64,000 nt of DNA, taken from positions 186,001 to 250,000 of the forward strand of contig NZ_MCUN01000010.1 in the NCBI RefSeq assembly GCF_002873455.1. Direction: 5' to 3'. How positions within the stretch are numbered: position 1 is the first letter of the stretch; the number at the start of each line of letters is the position of its first letter. A program made the translations under genes and the position numbers. Positions 46,123-54,793 of this stretch are shown one piece after another. The notes under the pieces were generated by a model. The model made no database searches. It saw only the letters and a list, made by a program, of their open reading frames with translations, and had not been told where the DNA came from. The DNA is from Vibrio splendidus (GTDB lineage Bacteria > Pseudomonadota > Gammaproteobacteria > Enterobacterales > Vibrionaceae).

Positions 46123-47112
46123 ATGTCTCAATATGTTGTATGTGCTCTGTATAAATTCGTAGCACTTGATGATTACCAAGATATTCGCCAGCCACTCACT
46201 GACGTGTTAGAAGCCAACCAAATCCGCGGTACTTTGCTACTTGCGAGTGAAGGTATCAACGGCACCGTTGCAGGTAAGCGCGAATCTATCGACGCTCTTC
46301 TTCAATGGTTCAAACAAGATTCTCGTTTGGCTGATGTTGTTTACAAAGAGTCGTTCAACGAAGAACAACCATTCAACCGCACTAAGGTTAAGCTTAAGAA
46401 AGAGATCGTAACCATGGGCGTTGAGGGTATCGACCCACGCCACGTTGTTGGCACTTACGTAAAACCAAATGAGTGGAACGCTCTGATTTCTGATCCTGAT
46501 GTGATTTTGGTTGATACTCGTAACGACTACGAAGTCGATATCGGCACATTCAAAAATGCAGTAAACCCAAATACAGAAACCTTCCGTGAATTCCCTCAAT
46601 ACGTTGAAGAAAATCTCGATCCTAAGAAACACAAAAAAGTCGCGATGTTCTGTACGGGCGGTATTCGTTGCGAAAAATCAACAGCCTACATGAAAGAGCA
46701 AGGCTTTGATGAGGTATACCACCTTGAAGGCGGCATTCTTAAGTACTTAGAAGAAGTACCAGAAGAAGAGAGCATGTGGGAAGGCGACTGCTACGTATTT
46801 GACGGCCGTGTTGCAGTTAACCACCAGCTAGAAAAGAGCGGTTACGATGTTTGTAATGCGTGTCGTCTGCCAATCACTGACGAAGACAAAGCCTCTGAGC
46901 ACTTCGAGAAAGGCGTAAGCTGCCCTAAGTGTATTGATAAGCACAGCGATGAGCAGAAAGCCCGCTTCCGCGAACGTGAAAAACAAGTTCAACTGTCGAA
47001 TGCTCGTGGCGAAACCCACGTAGGTGGCGAAGCCGCTCACCTTATCGATCAACGTAAGAAAGAAAAGCTAGCACACAAAGAGCAACAACGCTCTGGCAAG
47101 AAAGCGAAGTAG
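46123..47112 (+). CDS. trhO: tRNA uridine(34) hydroxylase (rhodanese-like, YceA)
   Basis: A 329-residue protein. An N-terminal acylphosphatase-like domain (about 1-95) precedes the rhodanese domain with catalytic Cys177 in [10 protein letters not shown], and a C-terminal cysteine pair region (CNACRLPI and CPKC) plus a Lys-rich tail follows. TrhO hydroxylates uridine 34 of tRNAs in an oxygen-dependent route to 5-methoxyuridine or cmo5U. AAAGGA precedes the ATG. It is monocistronic, and a terminator follows. Confidence 0.95.
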   Translation: MSQYVVCALYKFVALDDYQDIRQPLTDVLEANQIRGTLLLASEGINGTVAGKRESIDALLQWFKQDSRLADVVYKESFNEEQPFNRTKVKLKKEIVTMGVEGIDPRHVVGTYVKPNEWNALISDPDVILVDTRNDYEVDIGTFKNAVNPNTETFREFPQYVEENLDPKKHKKVAMFCTGGIRCEKSTAYMKEQGFDEVYHLEGGILKYLEEVPEEESMWEGDCYVFDGRVAVNHQLEKSGYDVCNACRLPITDEDKASEHFEKGVSCPKCIDKHSDEQKARFREREKQVQLSNARGETHVGGEAAHLIDQRKKEKLAHKEQQRSGKKAK

Positions 47113-47134
47113 TTTTTAATATTACGAAAATAAC

Positions 47135-47180
47135 AAAGGGCATCAGCGAATCTATAATGGAACGCCAATGCCCTTTTTTG
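47135..47180 (+). terminator. Intrinsic terminator of trhO
   Basis: AAAGGGCAT pairs with ATGCCCTTT around a 24-base loop; T-run after the second arm. Confidence 0.8.
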
Positions 47181-47268
47181 ATCCTGCTCTCGCTTTGTGT
47201 CTAGGAACACATTTATCTTCAAAAATAGGCTCTATACTGAAGATAATTCGACTAGGGAGGAAGTGCCA

Positions 47269-47526
47269 ATGCTCAATGAAAACCATGCCTTTATCTTAGA
47301 TTTCCCAGATCTTAAATTAGACATTGTTCAGCTCAACCACGACGACGAAAAATTCAAAGCAGACATGCAGAAATACCACCAACTCGACTACGACATCCGT
47401 CAGCTAGAAATCTCTGGCAGCCCTATTGATGACGACAGCATGCATAACCTCAAAGTAGAGCGAATGGCGTTAAAAGACTCGCTACACAAACAACTCACGC
47501 GCCACCACGCACTTAAGATCGTTTAA
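47269..47526 (+). CDS. DUF465 (YdcH) family protein
   Basis: An 85-residue protein that is helical and charged throughout, with the DUF465 pattern (a central LDYDIRQLE... and C-terminal LKVERMALKDSLHKQL). The start is ATG 47269, with GGGAGGA about seven bases upstream; the 24-codon extension upstream is in the leader. The family is widespread in proteobacteria with no firm function. It is the only plus-strand gene before a long gene-poor stretch. Confidence 0.85.
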   Translation: MLNENHAFILDFPDLKLDIVQLNHDDEKFKADMQKYHQLDYDIRQLEISGSPIDDDSMHNLKVERMALKDSLHKQLTRHHALKIV

Positions 47527-47557
47527 CAGAATACACTTGTCCTCAAAAACATTTTTT

Positions 47558-47581
47558 AAACAGCCCGTTGACGGGCTGTTT
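47558..47581. terminator. Hairpin between the DUF465 gene and a convergent small ORF
   Basis: The stem AAACAGCCCGT/ACGGGCTGTTT has a two-base loop. U-tracts are weak on both sides, so it may be a bidirectional terminator of moderate strength. Confidence 0.65.
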
Positions 47582-47590
47582 ACCACAAGT

Positions 47591-47719
47591 TTACGCAGCT
47601 AACTTAGTGAAAATCTGAATGATAGCGGTCGGTAATTCAAAATCTTCAGATACTAAGAAGTCGATAATTGCTAATACTCTCTCAGTTACGTCTAACAAAA
47701 TACTAATTTTGTTCATCAT
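47591..47719 (-). CDS. Candidate small protein, 42 aa
   Basis: A 42-codon frame reading MMNKISILLDVTERVLAIID and on to QIFTKLAA. It is amphipathic and helical-looking. Codon choice resembles neighbours. A purine-rich stretch (AGAGAGTA) lies eight to nine bases before the first ATG, and AT-rich sequence with a TATAAA lies further upstream. It ends ten bases before the hairpin at 47558-47581. It has no recognised family. Two adjacent ATGs are possible starts. It may be a membrane-associated small protein or a chance frame. Confidence 0.4.
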   Translation of the reverse strand: MMNKISILLDVTERVLAIIDFLVSEDFELPTAIIQIFTKLAA

Positions 47720-47789
47720 GAACTGTACTCTCTATTTTATATAAATGGAGCACATTGTTTTTTGCGTGGACTTTGATATGATTCGCCTT

Positions 47790-47911
47790 GAAACAAGTCA
47801 TCATAATTGTTGTCCTGAAGTTTTAAGACTTTGTAGGAGAAGACTCTAAACTTTGCTTATTACAACGTGCGTGATACAGATAAAAAAGCCTACCTTGTGT
47901 AGGCTTTTTTA
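47790..47911 (+). ncRNA. Candidate small RNA ending at the symmetric terminator
   Basis: A sigma70-like promoter (TTGTTT, 16-bp spacer, TATGAT at 47777-47782) predicts transcription from about 47790. The only feature downstream is a strong terminator at 47882-47910. The roughly 120-nt RNA could fold a hairpin around TCCT...AGGA at 47812-47840 and contains no good ORF. I do not recognise it as a known Vibrio sRNA. Confidence 0.4.
47882..47910. terminator. Symmetric intrinsic terminator with no annotated gene on either side
   Basis: A 12-bp perfect stem (AAAAAAGCCTAC/GTAGGCTTTTTT) with a five-base loop and T-runs in both directions. It implies at least one transcript that ends here. Confidence 0.9.
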
Positions 47912-48022
47912 CATCTCAAACATTGTCATTTTTACCTCCTATTTAAATATCAAAAAACACTATATGTTGTGCATTCACCTTAGAAAGAACACAATTTGGT
48001 GTACTACATAACCTCTTCATTT
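47882..48022 (-). ncRNA. Candidate FNR-activated small transcript (about 140 nt)
   Basis: An FNR box at 48057-48070 places a class II start (box centre at -41.5) at about 48022, with TTAAAT (48034-48029) as -10. Transcription would run to the terminator at 47882. The RNA could carry a 25-codon frame (48020-47943) and, after it, a perfect AGGAGG followed by a six-codon frame (47929-47909), or act as an sRNA. A ten-base match to the 5' end of enteric FnrS (GGTGAATGCA) is noted but may be chance. Confidence 0.4.
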
Positions 48023-48056
48023 TCCCGTATTTAACGAGAACCACCAACTTTGAGTA

Positions 48057-48070
48057 TTGATTTGGATCAA
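48057..48070. promoter_or_regulatory. FNR box (consensus)
   Basis: TTGATTTGGATCAA is an exact match to TTGAT-N4-ATCAA. Confidence 0.7.
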
Positions 48071-48083
48071 TAAAACTCTCACG

Positions 48084-48097
48084 CTGATAAAGATCAA
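48084..48097. promoter_or_regulatory. Second FNR-like box
   Basis: CTGATAAAGATCAA matches TTGAT-N4-ATCAA except for the first base; its centre is 27 bp from the other box. Confidence 0.55.
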
Positions 48098-48358
48098 TCC
48101 AATAATCTTACGTTAGTTCTCCATTTAGAAAAAAACCAAGAAAACTAATAACATACCCATTAATTGGTTGAATTTATTGGAAGCGTTATAGGAAAAGGGC
48201 TACGTCAACATCTGAGCGCTAACTAGATAGATTCAGTAAATAGTACACAGTATCCATACAAATATTTTAGATAAATGATCCAAGTAAGCACAAAAAACAC
48301 CTAAGACATTATGTTACTGTTTATTTATTCTAAGGCGTTTGATAAGGAAGCGAACACG
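48098..48358. other. AT-rich noncoding stretch upstream of the GNAT gene
   Basis: This 261-bp stretch has no supported ORF or hairpin. It must carry the promoter of the GNAT gene, which I cannot place with confidence. Confidence 0.4.
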
Positions 48359-48838
48359 GTGGCAATAAAAGAAGAGAACATACAATTCCAACTCGTTTCA
48401 AATCTCGAATTCGAAGAACTGTTTGCTAGTGTTAAACAAGGTCTTTTCATACACGTCGATAGCGTTTTCGGTTGGGATGACGACTTCCAACGTCAACGAC
48501 TTTTAAACGATTACCATCCCTCTTGGTTTCATTGGGTATACCGAGGAAAAGAGAGGATTGGACTTGTGTGTTTTAAGCCTTATGACAACGCATACCATAT
48601 TCATCTGCTGATCATTTCCCCTCAATACCAAGGTCATTCTCTAGGTAAACAAGTCATGTGCCTCATACATAAGAGAGCAACGGAAGAGCGACGTGAGCAA
48701 GTCACCCTGTCGAGTTTTAGAAGTAACACTCGCGCCATTAGTTTTTATCAGTCACTTGGCTACCGAGTTGTTGATGAAGGAGATGATGATTTTGTGGGAT
48801 TAACTCTCTACCTAACTAACCAAGTAAACGGTGAGTAG
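48359..48838 (+). CDS. GNAT-family N-acetyltransferase
   Basis: A 159-residue protein with the acetyl-CoA motif A (IHLLIISPQYQGHSLGKQVMCLI) and motif B (SNTRAISFYQSLGYRVVDEGDD). I choose GTG 48359 because AAGGA lies ten bases upstream. An ATG 16 codons earlier (48311) has no ribosome site but cannot be excluded. The substrate is unknown. It is convergent with the large phosphodiesterase-like gene after only 16 bp, and no terminator is visible between them. Confidence 0.8.
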   Translation: MAIKEENIQFQLVSNLEFEELFASVKQGLFIHVDSVFGWDDDFQRQRLLNDYHPSWFHWVYRGKERIGLVCFKPYDNAYHIHLLIISPQYQGHSLGKQVMCLIHKRATEERREQVTLSSFRSNTRAISFYQSLGYRVVDEGDDDFVGLTLYLTNQVNGE

Positions 48839-48854
48839 ATAGAGAGCTTAATGA

Positions 48855-51773
48855 CTAGCGGCCTGCAGAGATATCCAACTTATCGATTAACGACGGAAAG
48901 CCCCAACCGTTCTCGCCTTCGACCACAGCTTCTCCGGTCAAATACTCAAACAGCGTTGGCGCTAAGGATCCGTTAGCTTCGATTTTCAATTGCTGAGACT
49001 TATCGCCAATTGGCGCTCCCCAGAATCCGATGAAGGCATCTTTCTCTAAGTAATCCTCACCAGCATGACGCCCCGGTACCTTGGTGTTGTAGCCAATTCC
49101 CGCTCTAGGGAACAAGTTAACCGTGCCAGCCCTATCTTCAAGGTAGATATTAGCCAGTTGATTCACTGAATCTGGTCGAGGTGTTGGTTGCGTTAATGAA
49201 GTCCACTCAGCACTGCTACACCACGTTGTCACATCCACCTTAACCGCTCGGTTAATACACTTTTCGACCAATTGAGAATACTGTGCAAAATCGGCTTCAC
49301 TCGGTGATGTTAGATAATGGTTAAGCTCTTGAGTATTCAACAAAATCGGCGCTCGGTTGCCTTCCACTGACTCATAGAAAAGCTTGTCACCTTCACGTGT
49401 GATCAATTCATCGACCCGTTTTAAATCACGGTTGCCAATCACACGAACAGCGCAACGTTGTTGATCACATGTGCTTTCTCTTACGACCATATAATCAAGA
49501 CTTTCAGGCAAGCGTTGCGCTATCTGATTAATGATGTCTATGTTCTGACCAGCTGGCGCTGCAATCGGAGACCACTGCGTGAGTTCTTGATAAACCGGCT
49601 GAACCTGCCACCCTTGAGCCGAATTAAAAAAGTCCATCATGAAGTTACCACCCGCAGTAGAGGCGACCACCACATCCAATCCCTTCGAGCTTGGGTAGCT
49701 TAGCGCATTGGTGATTTTAGGCCCTTCACCCTCGTCTGAAGATATCTTCTTAACCACAATTGGATACTCTAGCTCTGCTTGTAAGCCTTCAAATACCTGC
49801 TTTTCGGGATTGAGCGCGTAGAACACCGGTGTTAAACCATGATCCCCTGCCATACCCCATAGCGTTTTATCGTAAACGCCTGCACTGCGGTAGGTCGCTT
49901 CAATCTGGCGAATCCAATAGTCCAGTCGGTTAAGCTCTCCAGTCGGCATCAAAATCTCGTCACTAAAAGGACCGGTAAAGTGTGCGAAGTGATCCGGCCA
50001 TGGGTTATAAACCAAGGTGTAGTCTGGCATCCCTTTGCCATCTAACTCGGCAAACTGAGTGATCGACTGTTTAACCTGAGCTCTCTTTGAAAATTTAGTG
50101 AAAAAATCAAAGCCAGATATAGACTGATACGCTTCAATATCTTCAATCAAGGCTTGACGCTTTTCTTGCAAAACCACTTCGACTTCTGAACGTTCTTGAA
50201 GCTCTTTAACGCAACGTTTCTCACCATAATCACGCAGTGACTCACCCAAGCCTAGGTTCACCAGCCCATCGTAAGTGGTATGAGCATTCCAATCGTATTG
50301 GGCGTTGCAGTTCAGCGTTTTAAGGTAATCAAGGCGATCAAACATGGTCTGAACCTTGTTGTTTGCCATCAACACATCCAGCTGTAAGGCATCATTGCCG
50401 AAGAAGTAATAAGCGCGGTCGATCTCTCGGTCGACAAAGTGGAAGTTAGGGATACCTGTACCACCGTTACCAGACACTTTCGCGCCCGTTTTAATGATAG
50501 GTAGATTTCGAACACTGATTGTCGGAGTAGAAGAGATACCCACTCGGCTTATGTTATTTCGATTCTCTTGATAGAGTTTTTTAAAGAACGGAAGGTAATT
50601 CGGATCACGGTAGGTTTGTTCAGACAGAACCTCCATGAACCTCACCTGCTGTTGATGATCAGGCTCAATGACCTTTTCTAACTGAGGTTTATATTGCGCT
50701 CGGTTTTTATGGTTCTGATAAGCAACCGAAATGAAAGGTGAATCTTCATCGACCAAGCCTTCGATCAATCCTTGCTGTAAACCATCGACAGTCACTTGGA
50801 CCGCAAAACGTTTGTTCTGTTGGGATTCTAAGAACTGAATGAGCGCATCAGGTTGGTCACTGAACGCTTGCTGCATCCAATCATCGAGCGCTTCTGCACG
50901 TTCTTCTTTAAACACAAACTGTCGGTAGGCTTTCAGCAAGTTTAAGCGCACAAAATCAATAAGCGTGATGGTAAGAGCTTGTGCTTTGTTATTCTGCTTA
51001 TCAGCGTTTTCTGGTTTACCATCTTCTGCAATCGCCAACATTGCAGACTTCATGTCGCCGTCATCTATTCCCAATGCCGCTTTACCGATCAAATCAACGA
51101 TGATCGGTTGAATCTGAGCGATGATCGCTAGATCTTCATGACTATTGGTTAAGTATGTGTAATTCGCAGGGAGCGTGTCCATATCCTGCCAAACACCAAT
51201 TTCGAATAACGCATCGTAGATAACCACCATGTTGGCAATGAACTGTTCATCGATACGAATCCCTTCATGATGTCCCGTTGCTTCAGTCGAGGTATTTGGC
51301 TCGTGATGCTCTGAGGTAGGCTTATCTCCAACATGATAGAGGCTATGTTCAAAGCCCTTTAGCGCCTGCTTATCATAAACCGTCGACAAGTAAGATTTGA
51401 ACACATCTTCACTGCCCAAGCCTGAATAGCGATCGTAATAACTATAGAGAAAATAACCCAAAGGAATTGAGTACGTCGGATTGGATAACTGAGCAATAAC
51501 CCGAGCTTTGGTTTTTACATCTAAAGGGAGAGCGAGAATATACGCATCTAGTGCAACACCACCAATTGTGAAAAGAGCCGCATCACGAGTGAGTGATGCT
51601 GAGTAACTTAGGCTTGAAAGCACCTGATTTTTCAGCACTTCACTGGAGCTAAACACACCACCAATGACGGGCGTTGTTGATATATCAGCGGCACTCGGAG
51701 CTGACGCAAGCGCCAACGATAAGGCACTGAATAAACTGGCGTAACTGCGAACGTGAGAATAAGAGCTCATCAA
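48855..51773 (-). CDS. Secreted alkaline-phosphatase-superfamily protein (phosphodiesterase-like), 972 aa
   Basis: A large protein with a signal peptide (SLFSALSLALASAPSAA, cleavage about residue 29). The first 400 residues are helical and unlike any domain I know. The middle and C-terminal part has alkaline-phosphatase-superfamily metal motifs: SGNGGTGIPNFHF (possible nucleophile Thr/Ser region, about 435), NPWPDHFAHFTGPFSDE (about 595) and MAGDHGLTP (about 650), then GRHAGEDYLEKDAFIGFWG near the end. It is related to type I phosphodiesterases/nucleotide pyrophosphatases and would act in the periplasm or outside. Substrate unknown; monocistronic. Confidence 0.75.
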   Translation of the reverse strand: MMSSYSHVRSYASLFSALSLALASAPSAADISTTPVIGGVFSSSEVLKNQVLSSLSYSASLTRDAALFTIGGVALDAYILALPLDVKTKARVIAQLSNPTYSIPLGYFLYSYYDRYSGLGSEDVFKSYLSTVYDKQALKGFEHSLYHVGDKPTSEHHEPNTSTEATGHHEGIRIDEQFIANMVVIYDALFEIGVWQDMDTLPANYTYLTNSHEDLAIIAQIQPIIVDLIGKAALGIDDGDMKSAMLAIAEDGKPENADKQNNKAQALTITLIDFVRLNLLKAYRQFVFKEERAEALDDWMQQAFSDQPDALIQFLESQQNKRFAVQVTVDGLQQGLIEGLVDEDSPFISVAYQNHKNRAQYKPQLEKVIEPDHQQQVRFMEVLSEQTYRDPNYLPFFKKLYQENRNNISRVGISSTPTISVRNLPIIKTGAKVSGNGGTGIPNFHFVDREIDRAYYFFGNDALQLDVLMANNKVQTMFDRLDYLKTLNCNAQYDWNAHTTYDGLVNLGLGESLRDYGEKRCVKELQERSEVEVVLQEKRQALIEDIEAYQSISGFDFFTKFSKRAQVKQSITQFAELDGKGMPDYTLVYNPWPDHFAHFTGPFSDEILMPTGELNRLDYWIRQIEATYRSAGVYDKTLWGMAGDHGLTPVFYALNPEKQVFEGLQAELEYPIVVKKISSDEGEGPKITNALSYPSSKGLDVVVASTAGGNFMMDFFNSAQGWQVQPVYQELTQWSPIAAPAGQNIDIINQIAQRLPESLDYMVVRESTCDQQRCAVRVIGNRDLKRVDELITREGDKLFYESVEGNRAPILLNTQELNHYLTSPSEADFAQYSQLVEKCINRAVKVDVTTWCSSAEWTSLTQPTPRPDSVNQLANIYLEDRAGTVNLFPRAGIGYNTKVPGRHAGEDYLEKDAFIGFWGAPIGDKSQQLKIEANGSLAPTLFEYLTGEAVVEGENGWGFPSLIDKLDISAGR

Positions 51774-51972
51774 ATTTCCTTTAGATCAACACACTTCTAT
51801 AAATGCGACTTATTGTTTCAGTTTGCATTTATTAGTCAACCTATGAAAACGTTTGTTTTCTGATTCGAAGAGCTCTTATTGTTATGAAATGTTCATTCTT
51901 ACTAATATCTCTACGACTTTACCGCATACCCAAAGTCCGAAAGCTTTCTAATGTTAGACGACAGCTATTTCC

Positions 51973-53178
51973 TCAATTAAACGCTCTGGCCACTCGGCCG
52001 TTACTGCTCAATTCGTAATGGCCAATATAGGCAGGGATAAACACCGATTGCCCTTTAGTAAGAGTTAAATGCTCGCCTTTCTGACTCATTAGCGTTAAAT
52101 CATCATCTATTGCCATTAGAATTTCAGCACCGCTTGTGATGACTTCTTCTTGATGAGGGCAATGAAATATATTGAAATCAAAATCACTGACCGGAATATG
52201 ATAGCTATCACATTGGCCTAATTTTGAAGGTGCCAATAATAAGCGTTCGAACGGGATTGGCGTAAACTCTGTACACGCAACTAACTCAGCGACATCAATG
52301 TGTTTTGGCGTTAAACCAGCGCGTAACACGTTGTCTGAATTTGCCATGATCTCGAGCCCAGTACCCTTAATGTAAGCATGCGGAGTGTTCGCATTCAAAT
52401 ACATCGCTTCACCCGGCTTCAATGTGATCAAGTTAAGCAGCAGAACGCAAAATAGACCGATATCGTTCGGGTACTGATGGCTAAGCTCAGTAACCAAAGC
52501 AAACTCAGCTTGATCTTGGTGAGCGGCAGCGTAAGTCAGAAGTTGCTCTAATGCATGATGTTTACGCTGGTCATTCAGCGTTAACAGATCACGAAAAAAC
52601 GCTTCTAAGCCTAGAGAATCAAGGTGGTTGCCAAACTCTTCAACCAAACCAGCCAGTTCGCTCGAATCCAACTTTTTGAACAGACCTAATATTTCTTCGA
52701 ATTCTCGAAAGCCATTCATCGCTTGATATTCAGTGATCGCGTAAACCAATTCAGGTTTGTGGTTCGAGTCTTTGTAATTACGGTGCCCTGCGGTCAAAGG
52801 AATACTTGCTTGCTCTTCTCTCGCAAAGCCAATTTCAGCTTGGTGCTTGTTTGGGTGAACCTGAACAGATAGCGCCTTTTCTGCCGCTAAAATCTTAAAC
52901 AAGAACGGCAGTTCACCGAACTCCTGCGCAATATCAGTAGATAGATAGGCCGGTTTATTCTTGTTAATCAACTCAGAGAGAGGCACCAAATGTTGGTCCA
53001 ACTTGACCATTGAACAACCTTTCGGATGCGCGCCCATCCAAACTTCCGCTTGCGGCTCTTGTGACTCATTCTTAAAGCCAAACAGTTCACGTATCGAAGA
53101 AATGCTCCCCCATGCATAATTTTGGATGGTGTTTTCCATTGGGAAAAATGAGTGTTCTGAGAAGTGGCTGAATGACAT
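51973..53178 (-). CDS. manA: Mannose-6-phosphate isomerase, class I
   Basis: A 401-residue zinc enzyme that interconverts mannose 6-phosphate and fructose 6-phosphate. The NYAWGS start, the metal-site segment VQVHPNKHQAEIGF, HKPELVYAI and the C-terminal cupin with AYIKGTGLEIMANSDNVLRAGLTPKH are all present. I take ATG 53178, with ACGGA upstream; a GTG ten codons earlier is possible. It lies downstream of uhpC on the same strand after a 266-bp gap that contains a copy of the uhpT promoter element. Imported mannose 6-phosphate can therefore enter glycolysis through this enzyme. Confidence 0.93.
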   Translation of the reverse strand: MSFSHFSEHSFFPMENTIQNYAWGSISSIRELFGFKNESQEPQAEVWMGAHPKGCSMVKLDQHLVPLSELINKNKPAYLSTDIAQEFGELPFLFKILAAEKALSVQVHPNKHQAEIGFAREEQASIPLTAGHRNYKDSNHKPELVYAITEYQAMNGFREFEEILGLFKKLDSSELAGLVEEFGNHLDSLGLEAFFRDLLTLNDQRKHHALEQLLTYAAAHQDQAEFALVTELSHQYPNDIGLFCVLLLNLITLKPGEAMYLNANTPHAYIKGTGLEIMANSDNVLRAGLTPKHIDVAELVACTEFTPIPFERLLLAPSKLGQCDSYHIPVSDFDFNIFHCPHQEEVITSGAEILMAIDDDLTLMSQKGEHLTLTKGQSVFIPAYIGHYELSSNGRVARAFN

Positions 53179-53274
53179 GGCGTTTTCCGTAGTGAGCCCT
53201 TTGAACACTATTCAGAGAGCTGATTTCTAATAACGTAAATAATTAGAAAGACTACAGAGAGCAGCTAGAACCCA

Positions 53275-53314
53275 CATGAGATGAGGTCTTAGACGCAATA
53301 GGAAAAATTCTTAG
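53275..53314 (-). promoter_or_regulatory. Predicted UhpA-response element upstream of manA
   Basis: A 40-bp block identical at 32 positions to the block at 58640-58679 upstream of uhpT, with the same internal spacing (CATGAG, GGTCTTAGA, TAGGAAAAATTC, TAG). It begins 97 bp from the manA start, as the other begins 102 bp from uhpT. Confidence 0.65.
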
Positions 53315-53444
53315 AAACGGATGATATCGATGAAAAGCGTGAAAAGAGTCACATTTGAATGCTACGTATAAAAACGTTGAAGATAAGATAGCTGCACAAC
53401 AACCAGAGGACCATTTACAGCTATTTTATTTACGAATAAACACC

Positions 53445-54785
53445 TTAAAAACCAGAGCGAGCCTCTGTACTTTTCTGAGGTGATTGAGCCTGTAGGAAAG
53501 GCAGAAGAAGCAGTCCAATAACGGCCGCACAAGTTGAGATGGTAATGAAAAATCCGCTCCAACCGTAGGTTTCCAGAACAAGCGCTAATGGGTAACCAGA
53601 CAGTGCAGCGCCCATGTAAGCAAACAAACCAACAAAGCCTGTCGCGGCCCCGGCAGAGTCTTTATGCGAGCATTCTGCCGCCGCCATGCCAATAAGCATT
53701 TGAGGGCCAAAAACAAAAAAGCCAACGCAAAACAGCCCAGCCGCTTGAAACACAAAGTTGGTCAAAGGCATAAGCCATAAAGCGGATACCGAGAGGAAAA
53801 TACCAATCGCGAACAAGATGTTCATCGGGCCGCGGTTACCACCAAACAGTCTATCCGATCCCCACCCAGCAACAAGTGAACCGACGAAACCTCCAATCTC
53901 AAACAGAGACAAAGCAGCGTTCGCATTGATCAAACTGTAATCGTGCTCTTCAGTTAGATACAAATTACCCCAATCATTAACCGCTGTTCTTACGATGTAA
54001 ACCAACACATAACTAAAGGCGAGCAGCCAAATATACTTGTTGCTGAACACGTAAGTTTTCAAAATCTCTCGATAACTTAACCCTTGTCCATGGTTCTCTT
54101 GCGCCAACTCTAGATGGTCATTGCGCCACTTCCCTACCGTCGGAAGCCCCATGGTCGTGGGCTTATCACGTAAGCGCCAACACACAATAAGACCAATAAA
54201 AACACCAATCACACCCGGCCAGATAAACCCTGCTCGCCAACTGTACTGGAGAGTTAGATAGCCCACGAGAATAGGAATCAATGCCCCACCAACGTTGTGT
54301 GCTGTATTCCATATAGCCCAGCGAAAGCCTCTTTCGGAGCGAGAATACCAAGTCGTGAGTAGTTTAGAGCATGATGGCCACCCCCAACCTTGGAACCATG
54401 CATTCAGTACCCAAAGCGAGATAAAAGCGGCCAACGAACTAGAAAAGCCAAACGCGATATTGATTAAGCCTGTCGCGATTAGGCCAAGCCCCATGAAGTA
54501 GCGCGGGTTTGAACGATCCGATATCGTGCCTGAGATAAACTTAGATAAACCGTAAGAAAGATAAAAGAGCGTGCCAATTAAGCCGATATCACCTTTGTCC
54601 AAGCCAAGATCGGTGATCATAGCTGGCGCGGCATAGTTAAAGGTTTTACGAGTGAAGTAAAAACCTGCGTAGCCGACATACATTCCTATCATGATGTGGA
54701 GGCGCCAGTAGCGATAACTCTGATTGACCTCATCATCCGTTAGACCATGACGATTTGACGTTGTTGAGCGCAGAAATCCAAACAT
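53445..54785 (-). CDS. uhpC: Hexose-phosphate sensor UhpC (MFS, OPA family)
   Basis: A 446-residue, 12-helix protein close to E. coli UhpC along its whole length: SYRYWRLHIMIGMYVGYAGFYFTRK, SDRSNPRYFMGLGLIATG, WNTAHNVGGALIPI and FVFGPQMLIGMAAAECSHK. UhpC binds external glucose 6-phosphate and signals to UhpB rather than acting mainly as a transporter. The start is uncertain: ATG 54785 aligns with the enteric protein, while a GTG at 54797 overlaps the uhpB stop in GTGA. The gene is third in uhpA-uhpB-uhpC. Confidence 0.93.
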   Translation of the reverse strand: MFGFLRSTTSNRHGLTDDEVNQSYRYWRLHIMIGMYVGYAGFYFTRKTFNYAAPAMITDLGLDKGDIGLIGTLFYLSYGLSKFISGTISDRSNPRYFMGLGLIATGLINIAFGFSSSLAAFISLWVLNAWFQGWGWPSCSKLLTTWYSRSERGFRWAIWNTAHNVGGALIPILVGYLTLQYSWRAGFIWPGVIGVFIGLIVCWRLRDKPTTMGLPTVGKWRNDHLELAQENHGQGLSYREILKTYVFSNKYIWLLAFSYVLVYIVRTAVNDWGNLYLTEEHDYSLINANAALSLFEIGGFVGSLVAGWGSDRLFGGNRGPMNILFAIGIFLSVSALWLMPLTNFVFQAAGLFCVGFFVFGPQMLIGMAAAECSHKDSAGAATGFVGLFAYMGAALSGYPLALVLETYGWSGFFITISTCAAVIGLLLLPFLQAQSPQKSTEARSGF

Positions 54786-54793
54786 ATTCGTTC

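Noticed and set aside
47960..47982. Identification of the FNR-linked transcript as the Vibrio FnrS homologue
   Set aside because: Only about ten bases match enteric FnrS and they are about 40 nt downstream of the start predicted from the FNR box; kept as a note only.
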